From Siphonodentalium dalli (Eukaryota > Mollusca > Scaphopoda > Gadilida > Siphonodentaliidae): a stretch of DNA of 64,000 nt. Both the position numbers and the translations under genes were made by a program. The notes beneath the pieces are model-generated. The model made no database searches, was not told where the DNA came from, and saw only the letters and a program-made list of their open reading frames with translations. This document shows positions 47,078 through 58,040 of this stretch, in pieces (the first letter of the stretch is position 1; every line of letters begins with the position of its first letter). The stretch lies in assembly GCA_032622095.1 (NCBI GenBank), contig CP136063.1, positions 65,115,897 through 65,179,896 of the forward strand, written 5' to 3'.

Positions 47078-47280
47078 ATATTGGATCAAATCAACTAATG
47101 TTGGGGGATATACTACCACTACATTGTAACTTTGGGTTTAAATAACTATTTCAGATATATCCGTAAACAAACATAGGTAATTTATTTAGATGGACAAAAA
47201 TAATTATCCCAAGGTGGGAATTGCCTAAATTGGGGTACCGGCGTTCAACGCGTTGCGCGGGTAAAGAATGAGTAAATTAT
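47078..47280. other. Unassigned stretch
   Basis: Nothing recognised. Confidence 0.35.
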
Positions 47281-48485
47281 TAGTCCCCCATCCAGTCATT
47301 TAAATTATTAGTTCCCCTTCCAGTCATTTAAATTATTAGTCCCCCTTAGTAGTAAGAGCACTAGGCAAGTTGCCTCACCAGGACAATAGCAGACCTATTG
47401 TTCTCGTGTTTACACAAGAAGTGATCCTCCCATTGTTCCATTGTTCTCGTATTTACACAAGACCTGATCCTCCTATTGTAATATATGACCTGATTTATAT
47501 TTTTAGCAATAAACCAGGTCGAGTAAACATTAATCCTATTGTAATGCCTGACCTCAATTCTATTTTAGGCAATAACACACAAGACATGATCATCCTATTG
47601 TAATACCTGACCTCAATTCTATTTTAGTTAATAAACCAGGTCGAGTAAACATTAATCCTATTGTAATACCTGACCTCAATTCTGTTTTAGGCAATAACCC
47701 AGGTCGAGTAAATATTCAACATAATATAATAACCGACCTAATTTCTATTTCAGACAATACCCGGGGCGAATAAACAATACTATTTACTATATGTAAACTC
47801 ACGCAATGAAATGATTTATATTTGAGCAATAACCCAGTTCGAGTAAACAGCACTAAGGTCACTGACTATCCTATTATAATAACTGACCTGATTTCTATTT
47901 AAGTCGTACGCATCTGTATGTCCCACAGGGAATGCAACAAAAGAAAAAATCAAATTAAATGCTTTTTAATTATTGAAAAGGACTGAAGTGCAGAGTCATA
48001 CTTATTTTAAATTTAAAACTGTTTTTTTTTTTTTTCACTGTTTAACTAGAGATTTTCAACCTGGTAAAATAAATATTTCGGTACTGATCAAATCAAATGT
48101 ATAAGTATACAATCTATCCAGGAAAGTATTGAATATTTAAATATATGATTTCAATTATTTTTTAAGAAAACCATAAATTAAAATTAATATGACAATGCAA
48201 CAAAGAACTTTGACCAATCAGATTAACAATTTTAACCAACCTAAGTGTGATAAATATTGAAAATGCAATCTCAACAAAAATATTTAATTTAGGAAGAACA
48301 ATTTACAAATAAAATGATAAATTTAACAAAAAACACCATTTATTTTTAAACACTTCAAAGTAAAAGTAGGTTCAATTTTGACAAGTAATGTAATGCAATT
48401 GTTTTTTATAAATATCAGTTATAACTGCACAACCAAATCTAACGCCAAAAATAGGTATAATAATGATGATGTAGTTATGTTTCAA

Positions 48486-48518
48486 TTAATCTGATTGGTC
48501 AAAGAAAAAGATATAAAA
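48486..48518 (+). promoter_or_regulatory. Core promoter: inverted CCAAT box plus TATA box
   Basis: ttaatctgattggtcaaag (inverted CCAAT, 48486-48504) is followed by tataaaa at 48512-48518, about 90 bases before the ATG at 48610. The exact reverse complement of the 19-mer is at 48208-48226, which could drive transcription the other way. Confidence 0.6.
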
Positions 48519-48609
48519 GAGAAATCTGGTTAAAATATTAGTCTTTTCTTCTCGTATTGCTGCATCTCGTCCTGAAATATATAGAAGAAAGTAATAGTTA
48601 GTTATCAGA

Positions 48610-48837
48610 ATGGCACAAGCACAGCTGGAAAAACAGATAATATTGGATACCTCGCAAGATAAGCAGATCACAATAAATGTCGACTGCAAGACTATGATTA
48701 TCATAAAGAAGAATAGAAAAAATATATTTATTCAAAAAGGATCCAAATCTATATCATTTGATCTCGAAACCTGGGACAGTATATGTGATATGAAAACCAG
48801 TGTGTCTTATATTCACTCATATTTGAACTTCAAATGA
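48610..48837 (+). CDS. 75-residue protein of unknown function inside the foldback element
   Basis: Starts at an ATG with A at -3 and G at +4 and reads MAQAQLEKQIILDTSQ. A beta-rich, lysine-rich middle (ITINVDCKTMIIIKKNRKNI) is followed by SISFDLETWDSICDMK and ends SYIHSYLNFK. The final IS-x3-E-x-W plus helix resembles the end of the PC4/p15 ssDNA-binding fold, preceded by four strand-like stretches as in that fold, but this is a weak visual match. It is the only ORF in the element centre and is placed correctly behind the TATA box. A random ORF of this size is possible. Confidence 0.5.
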   Translation: MAQAQLEKQIILDTSQDKQITINVDCKTMIIIKKNRKNIFIQKGSKSISFDLETWDSICDMKTSVSYIHSYLNFK

Positions 48838-49398
48838 AATATGGATTATGTTGAGCATAATAGTGATTATTTCAAAATTGTTGATTACAATAGTTTGAAT
48901 ATTTACTCGACCTGGGTTATTGCCTAAAACAGAGTTGAGGTCAGGTATTACAATAGGATTAATATTTATTCGACCTGGTTTATTACCTAAAATAGAATTG
49001 AGGTCAGGTATTACAATAGGATGATCATGTCTTGTGTGTTATTGCCTAAAATAGAATTGAGGTCAGGTATTACAATAGGATTAATGTTTACTCGACCTGG
49101 TTTATTGCTAAAAATATAAATCAGGTCATATATTACAATAGGAGGATCAGGTCTTGTGTAAATACGAGAACAATGGAACAATGGGAGGATCACTTCTTGT
49201 GTAAACACGAGAACAATAGGTCTGCTATTGTTCTGGTGAGCCAACTTGCCTAGTGCTCTTACTACTCCCCTTCCAGTCATTTAAAGTATAGTCACCTGAG
49301 ATAAACATCACCCATTGCATGACACTCTCCGGATAAAGTTACCGCTCTCTTTTTAAGTTAACAATAAATGCTCTCTATTGCTAATTATTTGTGCATCT

Positions 49399-49926
49399 TT
49401 AAAGGTGGATTATCTCTTTGTAAACATGTATTATATAGTTACCGGGGTATAAAATATTAGATTTGAATCGAAGACTCCTTTCCGGAAATGCTTCTATCGA
49501 TTAATATTAATTTTATTTCGAATATTTTCTGGTCTAAAAGGGTGTGTTTGTTCAGCTAACGAACAATAGTGGTTACTGTTAACAGAGACCAGAAATTATA
49601 TTGTGCAATTTTGTCACAAATAAACGTTAATTATACTCATTATCGCTTATATCTGTGGAACAAAACAATACAAACAACCAATCTGTGACATTTGACATTC
49701 GTTGCGTAGCCGTAGGAACAGCCCAGTGCTCTATATCGCAATACGGTCTCATCCAAATGGTCGGTTCTAAAAATAGTAACATAAACGGGCCCGATTTAAT
49801 ATTCGAAATAAAATCAATATTAATTGATAGAAGCTTTTCCGGACATAGGTCTTCAGTTCATATCTATTATTTTATACCCATGCAACTATTTAAAATTTGT
49901 TATTTAAAGAGATAATCCATCTTTAA
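49399..49926 (+). mobile_element. TTAA-flanked MITE, copy 8
   Basis: TTAA at 49399-49402 and 49923-49926; very close to copies 6 and 7. Confidence 0.93.
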
Positions 49927-50284
49927 ATTATCTGAGATCAAAAGCACTTATCAAATTATATTCCTGTCCAATGGTACTCCCTGTGTCAAGTCATCACTGC
50001 ATACCATTTTCTAGCGACCAGGGTCCAACCTTTTTGTGTATATGATAAATAATTTTATTAAAATTGTTACTATTGGCCATATAAGTAGTCTACTAGTCTT
50101 GAAGTCAACGGTACCTATCCCATGACACTCATCGGGTCAATTTACCCCTGTGAATCAATTTCCAGATTCGAACCATTTTTGGTATAATTTTAATTATTTA
50201 GTTAAATTAATTATTAGTGCCCTTTGAGACATCTGACCCATGTTAGCCTCCTAACTCGGTGAAATGGCTTCCTTTTTTAAGGAT
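49927..50284. other. Unassigned stretch
   Basis: Nothing recognised. Confidence 0.35.
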
Positions 50285-50420
50285 GTCCCCGTAACCGAGG
50301 TGGTTAGGTCGTGGCTAAGATCATCAGAGACAAGGTTGGTGCGGGTTCGAACCCCGGCATGGATGAAAATCTGGAATGATTTTCAAGCTTGATTTGGTTT
50401 ATAGGGAGATATCAATGTAC
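50285..50420 (+). mobile_element. tRNA-derived SINE head
   Basis: An A-box-like accgaggtggttaggtcg and a B box ggttcgaacccc are spaced as in a Leu/Ser-type tRNA, but the acceptor stem does not close, so this is not a functional tRNA. The tail after 50365 is unrelated sequence. Confidence 0.7.
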
Positions 50421-51833
50421 CATTCTGATTGACACATGGCCATTTCGATAAGAAATGAGAATTTGTTTACGCTCACTGTGTTGAGCAAATATAAAACAAT
50501 GAACACTCATACTGAATTCGTGCTTCTCCATAACTCTAACATATATATATATTCTGAACCCTAGACCGATTTCAACCAAACTTTGGTGTGGTGAATTCGG
50601 GGTACCCTGGCGGAGGTTCAAAATTGCAAAAATAAATAAATTCAAACGCAGAACGACGCGGCGATAAATTACCAGCGTGTGCAATATGAATAGGCCAAGT
50701 CAAGTCAAATTGTTTATTCACATAAACTACAATCGTGGTACAAATGGTGAAAACGAATTACAAAAATAAATTAAATTAGCGGCGTCCCTGTAAGACAGGT
50801 ATATATATGTAGGTTGTAAATAGATAAAATCGGCACAATTAATGAAACTAACTGTAATCATACCGGTAAGTATATCTATTATATATTTTGGAAGATCTGT
50901 CTGTGTGTGTGTGTCTGTCTGTGTGTGTGTTCGCGATGAACTCGAAAACGGCCGACCCGATTTCGATGAAACTTCGTATGTGAGGGTACTATCGGTCGGG
51001 AAGTGGCATAGGCATATTAATTTACCCGTGCGGCGTCACCTTGACCTTCAAAACTCATATCTCGGGATCCGCAGTGCTAATTGCTTTATACAATACGCTC
51101 TTTAAATATTACCATATTCGGGTTGCTTAACAGATAACGCTCTTTATCCAGCGAACCAACACAGCGCTTCTACGAAATTAGTTTACAATGAGCCGCAGTG
51201 CTAAACTGTGACTGTTCAGATTTCTACTGCCTATTGGTACATTTTCCTAATATAATCATTGTTTGACGCCATTCATTTCCTTAGCGAGCATTGACATTCT
51301 TTTTTGTCAATTTTTATAGTTTGTGAATTCAGACATTGACATTTTCCTAAAATCATCATTGTTTGACGCCATTCATTTGCCTCATTCTCACGTCAAGCTT
51401 CCATCCATTTGTGAATATCTTTTATCCATTGTTCATAAATTGTCATGCTAAACTGTGACTGTTCAGATTTGTTTTGATAACTGAAATACTGCCTCTTTGT
51501 ACATTTTCCTAATATAATCATTGTTTGACGCCATTCATTTGTTAATTCAGACTGTTTTATAGTTTACAATGAGCCGCAGTGCTATTATCAATTCAATGTC
51601 AAATCGGGTAAAACCGGATGGATTTCGACGGGCACGTTTGTCGGGTACTTTTGTCCGGGCAGTGTTTTTGGACTGGTCAAATCGTGACCCCAATTGACCT
51701 TGACCTTCAAAATGGCCAATTCAAGGTCAAAGCCCGGACGAAGTCGGGTCACCTTCTAGTATATATATATATATATAATGTTCATCTAGCATAACATGTG
51801 TGGTTGCATCGGTAGTCATATATTGTAAATTAC
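50421..51833. repeat. Composite of degenerate repeats
   Basis: A (TG)n/(CTGT) run at 50900-50930 is followed by cgatgaactcgaaaacggcc and cttgaccttcaaaa blocks of the kind seen in mollusc/arthropod interspersed repeats. From 51150 to 51570, ttacaatgagccgcagtgct occurs at both ends, attgtttgacgccattcatt three times and gctaaactgtgactgttcag twice. A (TA)n run is at 51761-51777. No gene. Confidence 0.7.
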
Positions 51834-52869
51834 ACGGCTGTATAGACTTTGTGTTAGTGTTAGTATTGTTATTCTATATGGAGCAGGGGGGGGGGGGTCA
51901 GGAAGAAAATTACGGATACAAGGTGGAAATTTTGTGTTTTTCAGTTTTGGGGACCCACCACCCCGGGAGCGTAAGTTTTTTCCACCTAGGTTTGGGACAT
52001 CCACCCGGGACCGTAAGTTTTTTTCCATCCAGGTATGGGACACCCACCCCCAAAATTGATGAAAATCTTGTAAATTCTACTAAATAATGTGTTGTTGGCA
52101 GGGTAAGGGGGTGATTCTCCCGTAAACGAGCAAACCCATGTCCTGCGTTATTAGTTCATCCTATGAAAAACAATGGCCACCATACATAAAAGTGATGGTA
52201 ATGATCTTGTAGCTCACGATACAGGCATTTATTAGAGACATTTCGGATTTAGTATGGACGTGTGACAACATATATGCCATGTGTATATTACAGGCTACGT
52301 ACCCCGAAACAGCATGTCCCAAATCAAAGGCATTCAACTTCCCTGATTGTTCCCATTCGCCACCGAACGATTTATCTTTAAACCAATTAATATTCTTGTG
52401 CGGAATTTTGCACTGAACGCCATGCAATTCGTATAATTTTTATGAAATTAAATATTTAGTTAGTGGAAAGCATGTGAAGTCTTCCAAAAGCATGTCCCGT
52501 TATATAGAATCATTACCCAAACGCACGATAAAGACGGCTGATATTTTCACCAGAAACATAGCTTGTTCATATCTATGGTTGCATCGTGGAGTAAATATCC
52601 TTTAATGTCTAGAAAAAATAAACCCAGGTTATGTTTCCTTGAATAATTTTTCAAAATCAACCTTTGAAACTAGAAATCGCTAGCGTATATTTATTCAGCG
52701 TCATTACACAAACGCAGACCATTTCAATGTTACATGCTGTAGGCGAACGATTAAAAGTTTATTTCGAAAGCTCGCAGCGGTTGTTTGTTCATAAACTAGT
52801 TCATTTTCATAGGTGATGGATATTCAAAATATAAGAGCGCGCTGAAACGAAAATCGTCATTACCCAAAC

Positions 52870-52910
52870 GCGTCATTACCCAAACACTCCTTCTGTTTGG
52901 GTAATGACGC
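52870..52910. repeat. Perfect 16-bp-arm hairpin from a dispersed motif
   Basis: gcgtcattacccaaac and its exact inverse enclose a 9-base loop. The motif cattacccaaacgc also occurs at 52512 and 52856, and a variant near 52700. Confidence 0.9.
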
Positions 52911-52911
52911 A

Positions 52912-54289
52912 ATTTTAATTTTGAAATATCCAGAGACGCAAACACGATCTAACAAATAAAACATGTTAAGGGATGATCTGGGTGTAAATAAAAAGAACAA
53001 ATATGACATACGGATTAGTTTTAGTGCGTTTATATAACATCGGGGGGGGGGGGGTGAGTGAATGAGTGGTGGGGTGGGGGAGGGGTGATCAACGGAATCT
53101 AACGAATTCTCTAAATGGATTGACGTTTACATCAAACAATCTCAGTGAGAAGCAGATGAAAGTTTGAAAAGTCAATTATTTCCGTACTTTTCAACAATCA
53201 TTCTGCCTGCGGGGCGATTTCCGGCTCGTGTGTTATAGCAACAGCGTCAAAATACACATTTTGGACCATCAGAATATCACATTGACAATTATATCTGATT
53301 GAGCGCACCGAGAAACCCCCAAATACCAAATTTCAGTTCAATATCTTGAAACATGTAAGAGAAATCCATCGACAATGTTTTCTACTCTAAATTATCATTG
53401 CAATTTGGCGAACCCCTTGAGGAACAGACTTTGATTGACGTATATTCACGTTGTCTACATCAGAGTTCCTCGATCGTTTGGAGTCAAACCAAGTGTACGA
53501 GGGACCAGGGCATGCCCGACTTGATAGGAATCGCCTTTTATGCGATCAAAATCTGTTTCCAGTTATCATATCTGAACGCTGTATTCGTTGACCTCTTAGA
53601 GAGTTTGAACTCTAAGTCACGCCCACAAGGCATATCAATTTCCACCACGTATATTCAAATGGCTGTATCTCATAGACGTCTCAACGTGCGGAGCTACGCA
53701 ATACGTCGTTTTGACGGATACATCATCGGCTACTCAAACAATATATACTCATAACGATAATTCAACTATTAAAGGGCACATGTCAACAAGTTTTGGAGAA
53801 AGAGCGAATTTGACAATGACGTTGCCCTGATTCAACCCCCAAAAAACGTCATTGGCACATGCTGTAATGAACGACATTGATTGACCTTGACCTGGCCCTA
53901 TAATTTTGCCAAATGTCATTTTCGTGGTCACCAATATCTGTGCTACATACTCACATAAAATTTATCGGCATGTGACAAACTTTTTTCCCCCCAGAATTTT
54001 CTGGACGAAATTGTTCATTTAATGGAGAATCACCCAAGGGTCTCTCATTGTATCTGCACCGGAACTGAGAGAACGCTGATCAAGTACACCCACAACAAAT
54101 AAACAAACAAAGCACATGGCTGAAAAATATGCCAACAAAACTAGAGACAAAACCTTTAAAATCCCAAATATTATTGGTTATGAATGTAAAATACCCATTT
54201 TAACAGGATAGTTGTGTCCCTTATTAGCAATAGGTTAAAATATGTGCATGTGTAAGGTAAAAACACCAACAATTTGATTAAATAAACAC
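52912..54289. other. Unassigned region
   Basis: A G-rich run at 53041-53080 and a 118-codon open stretch (53398-53754) with no domain and a non-ATG start. Not called as a gene. Confidence 0.4.
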
Positions 54290-54495
54290 AAATTTGATTT
54301 TGAGACAGTGCAAATTCTTTTGGGATTGCACATCTACTAGATACTCCATCGCCCCCATTGTGCTGAGGATTATGTGGAGGCTATACATCTACTTGATTGG
54401 GTGGGATTCGAACCGCAGCCCATGATGGCGAGCGCGCCTTGCGACTCAAAGTCCGACGTCGATACCACACGGCTAGACCCGAAGCCACGACAACT
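54290..54495 (-). mobile_element. tRNA-derived SINE, reverse copy
   Basis: The minus strand has an A-box-like tctagccgtgtggtatcgac and a B box ggttcgaatccc. After an inserted stretch, the tail ttgcactgtctcaaaat matches the tail of the copy at 55535. Confidence 0.75.
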
Positions 54496-55534
54496 AGTTT
54501 TCACGGCTGGCTCAACCAATTTTCGTGGCTGGTTATCTAGCTAAGCCGGCTCAGTCGCGACATTCGTGGCTGATGAAATATGGCAGCTCAGCCGGCTGAG
54601 ACATTATCATTCAGCGTATTTCGTTTCAGAAATTGTCCTAATCCCCGGTCATAGACACCCGCTAGTTTTGGCGTTTGTTGTGACCCCGTAGAAGTCCAGA
54701 CCACGTGCATTCTTTTGGTGTTGGGCTTTTCCATTATGGCGAAGTACATGAAGGAGTCAGTAAAGGACTGGCAGGGATTGCTAATTATATGTGGTTTCCC
54801 CAGCTGGTTTCCCATCTATATAATCGGTATAAGTTACATTGGGACTTCTGTCTACTTCAGACGGCTATATCATCACTGGCATCTTGCGATATATGCATTC
54901 ATCATTTGATGCTGAATCCGATAGTATTGATATATAATATTTCAAACTATTTTCTATTCTCTTCTATGGGTTATGTGCATATATTGACAAATGTCAGTGA
55001 TGTCTGAGACTGAGTCGTGTCGAAATAAACAATTTATACTTTAAACACTTTCAATACTGAATGGATGCTCCTGGCCACTCCGTTATATGGAAGCTGGCAT
55101 TGGAATAGTCTATTCCATGCACAATGAGAGGCCCCGGGTGTTCTGAAAGTGTAACGACCATGCCGTGTACATACGAGAATGCCAATATTAGGCAATGCGG
55201 TTTAGTTATTTGTAATTCGCAGTACAGTTGTCCTTAACATATAAGTCCATGCCATGGCTCAGCCATTTTACAATTCCGGCGGCGGAGATGTTTTCATGTG
55301 GCTGGCGTTGGAGATAATATGGCTGGTGGCGGCTTGTGACCAATATGGCTGGCGGCGGCATGCGACGGCGGCTTCGGGCTCTACATATGGCCACCGAAGC
55401 AACCCCAAAAAAGGAAGCTCAAATGGCCGCTGTATTCTGACGTCGCACTTGGGAAACTACATGTATATGCACATTTTAAGGTCTCTATAGTATATATTAT
55501 AGGAGATAGAGCACAGTACAGTGGCCATTTGAGC
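54496..55534. other. Unassigned region with short motif repeats
   Basis: ttcgtggctgg-type repeats at 54496-54600 and aatatggctgg.ggcggc repeats at 55310-55360. A 65-codon hydrophobic open stretch at 54715-54909 (FPSWFPIYIIGISYIGTS) may be a membrane-segment exon remnant, but nothing supports it further. Confidence 0.4.
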
Positions 55535-55660
55535 TTCTGGTCGTGTGGTATTGACGTCGGACTTTGAGTCGCAAGGCGTGCTCGCCGTCATGGGCCGGGG
55601 GTCGAATCCCACCCAATCCAAAAAAAATTGCACCGTCTCAAAAATTAAATTTGCTTCTAA
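55535..55660 (+). mobile_element. tRNA-derived SINE, forward copy
   Basis: cgtgtggtattgacgtcgga, ctttgagtcgcaaggcg and ggtcgaatcccacccaatcc match the reverse copy at 54395-54495; the tail is attgcaccgtctcaaaaatt. Confidence 0.78.
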
Positions 55661-56157
55661 AAATAGGCACCTGGTGTGTTGTATAGTCCCAAGCATGTTC
55701 TAAGGGCCAGCTCGGCTCGGCATGTTTCGGAGGCAATAAATATAACATTGCTACTGTCCTATATCTACTATATAAATAAACACAGTTCCAGTCCTCTCCA
55801 TATGGTGAAATCACTAGTGAGCAATGAGGAGCTCCCCTTAAAATCATCTGAGATTGAATCTGGAGCCTTTTAATGCTCCAATCGGTGAACAACACGTTAT
55901 TATGTGACTTAAGTCACTGTAGTCATGTATCGACCATTTACTTCGAGCGTTTTTTTGTCTTTTTGACAGCAAATCAATCTAATGAATGGGTCATACTTTA
56001 TTTATTTAAAAGTACTAGGGTTTCCAGTGGGATTTCAAGGAATGAGGGAACCAAGAACTGCGATATGAATTTCTATGTTAGTTACTATTTATGTATTTTG
56101 TTGTACTGATGTTACATTATTTATGTTGTATGCAGTTGTATACAGTTTTATATATTA
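55661..56157. other. Unassigned stretch
   Basis: Nothing recognised. Confidence 0.35.
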
Positions 56158-56748
56158 CTAGCCGATGAGCCCGACGTTGTCCAGCCCGACGTTGTCCGGG
56201 CTATTCAAAAACCAAATTTCAAGTCGATAGCTCTACCCGTTTCCGATATCCAGCCGATGAGCCCGACGTTGTCCGGGCTATTCAAAAACCAAGTTTCAAG
56301 TCGATAGCTCCACCCGTTTCCGAGATCTGGTCCGCGCATGCGCGAAGCTGGCGTCGCACGGGCTCGGCGACCCGATAAAATTCGTATCCGGGGCAAGATA
56401 CATTCACATACAAAATTTCAAGTCGATAGCTTCACCCGTTTCAGAGATCTCGTCTGCGCATGCGCGAAGCTGGCGTCGCACGGGCTCGGCGACCCGATAA
56501 AATTCGTATACGGGGCAAGATACATTCACATAGCAAATTTCAAGTCGATAGCTCCACCCGTTTCCGAGATCTCGTCCGCGCATGCGCTGCACGGGCGTCG
56601 CACGGGCTCGCCAATACGACAACGACCACCGCCTGGTCAAACTACACACACGTACCAAGTTTCGTCCCGATCGGTCGAGAATCGTAGATTTGTATTAATG
56701 ACAAACAAACAGACAGAGAGACAGAGGTCTTCAATATATATATGAGAC
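56158..56748 (+). repeat. Tandem GAGCCCGACGTTGTCC-type element, copy A
   Basis: Starts ccgatgagcccgacgttgtc. It contains four to five ~120-bp units with aaatttcaagtcgatagctc, gcgcatgcgcgaagctggcg and cgggctcggcgacccgataa, then caagtttcgtcccgatcggt, an acaaacagacagagagacag run and (TA)n. The tail resembles RTE-type LINE/SINE 3' ends. Open frames here only reflect the GC-rich repeats. Confidence 0.8.
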
Positions 56749-57190
56749 TAGCCGATGAGCCCGACGTTGTCCGGGCTATTCAAAAACCAAATTTCAAGTC
56801 GATAGCTCTACCCGGCCCGACGTTGTCCGGGCTATTCAAAAACCAAATTTCAAGTCGATAGCTCCACCCGTCTTCGAGATCTGGTCTGCGCATGCGCGAA
56901 GCTGGTGTCGCACGGGCTTGGCGATCCGATAACATTCGTATCCGGGGCAAGATACATTCACATAGCAAATTTCAAGTCGATAGCTCCACCCGTTTCCGAG
57001 ATCTCGTATGCGCATGCGCGAAGCGGGCGCCGCACGGGCTCGCCAATACGACAACGTCCACCACCTGGTCAAACTACACACAAGCACCAAGTTTCGTCCC
57101 GAACGGTCGAGAATTGTAGATTTGTATTAATGACAAACATACAGACAGACATACAGACAAACAGACAGAGGTCTTCAAAATATATATGAG
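56749..57190 (+). repeat. Same element, copy B, directly following
   Basis: Restarts at actagccgatgagcccgacg with fewer internal units and the same 3' end (gtcgagaattgtagatttgt, acagacagac run, tatatatgaga). Head-to-tail arrangement with copy A. Confidence 0.8.
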
Positions 57191-57610
57191 ATATCTCACT
57201 GTGACCACTCATGACATACTTCCGGTATTCACTCAAAACACGCAGGTATCCTGTATGTATAATAAGTTTAAAAAAACCACGATAAACTATGAGAAAAGAT
57301 GAGAATGGATTTTTTTTCATTGCAATTTTATTCCTCGACCAAAACCGGACCCACCCCATGGTTTCAACTGTTAAAGGGAGAATTTATGGACAAAACATTT
57401 AAATATAGAGCCCCCTCACTTGTATAAGGCTATAACATGCACTATTATATGAATCTGATTGTTTCAATTCATTTTGAAGCTGTAATTTGTCATAGAAATG
57501 ATTTTGGAAAAAAATTGCATGACATCAGAAAAAATCTGCATTCCGGGCTCGGGGACACCCACCCACCCGGTCCTTGTATACTGTAATTTTTTTCCGACCC
57601 CCCCCCCCTG

Positions 57611-57725
57611 TATGGAGGGGTATTTTAGTAGGACTTGTTAGTACTTTTACATATATACATACCTGGAGGTGTATTTTTTACCACGCTTGCGAACCAGACT
57701 GAGACTCAGCTCAACAGGCCTGGAA
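57611..57725 (+). repeat. Right half of the interrupted dispersed repeat
   Basis: Continues the repeat broken at 51883; equals the reverse complement of 23165-23275. Confidence 0.87.
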
Positions 57726-57899
57726 TTTTAATGTTGTCTTCTGAAGTCGACACAATCCATATACAAACTAATGTTGATCAGTCCCACAATGCACCGTCGT
57801 AGCATATTATTCAAATAAGGTACTCAGGTTACCAATCAAAATGGCTTTACGACATCGAGTGCCCTGAATTAGGCGAATAAACATTTACGTTTTGTTTAT

Positions 57900-58040
57900 C
57901 AATAGGACCAGAAATACTACAACACGTGTGGTTTTACACATTTGTTGATAAGTAGAATATTTACGTGTTTGTTTGTCAACAGAGTCAGAAATACCACATC
58001 ACGTGTGGACTTGCGTATTGTTGATAAACAACAACATCGA
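57900..58040. repeat. Tandem duplication, ~72-bp unit x2
   Basis: Each unit has atttacgt, tttgtttatcaa/tttgtttgtcaa, cagaaatac, cacgtgtgg and ttgttgataa. Confidence 0.8.

Larger units (their letters stand above)
47281..49285. mobile_element. Foldback element with long inverted arms and a small promoter-driven ORF
   Basis: The left arm (47281-47717) and right arm (48890-49285) are near-perfect inverted copies of ~400 bases: agtaagagcactaggcaagt, attgttctcgt.tttacacaag, accaggtcgagtaaacatta. Each arm is itself built of ~60-base repeats with cctattgtaatacctgacct. The ~1.2-kb centre holds a 19-bp inverted repeat (48208-48226 / 48486-48504), a TATA box and one ORF. No transposase is seen. It could be a non-autonomous transposon or a remnant of a small DNA virus-like element. 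Confidence 0.8.
51884..57610. mobile_element. CAG(G)n-ended transposon, 5.7 kb, with 7-bp target duplication
   Basis: TATGGAG stands on both sides (51877-51883 and 57611-57617). Ends: CAG + G run + gtcagg.agaaaatta.ggatacaagg, mirrored by ccttgtatactgtaattttt and ccgacc + C run + CTG. The joined flanks equal the uninterrupted repeat at 23165-23335. Same end type as 22961-25002. The interior is full of other repeats (SINE copies, tandem GAGCCCGACG units) and has no recognisable transposase. Confidence 0.85.

Noticed and set aside
50285-50365. Possible tRNA-Leu/Ser gene
   Set aside because: A and B boxes are present but no closing acceptor stem or proper anticodon stem; called a SINE head instead.
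53398-53754. 118-codon plus-strand open frame
   Set aside because: Non-ATG start, no domain, and the surrounding sequence looks like degenerate repeat; no splice context.
54395-54490. Possible tRNA gene on the minus strand
   Set aside because: A second, inverted copy with a shared tail (55535) shows it is a SINE family.
54715-54909. Short hydrophobic frame as a membrane-protein exon
   Set aside because: Could be real, but there is no family match, no clear splice sites and no neighbour exon.
56205-57189. Overlapping arginine-rich frames on both strands
   Set aside because: Generated by the GC-rich tandem units and repeated with the repeats.
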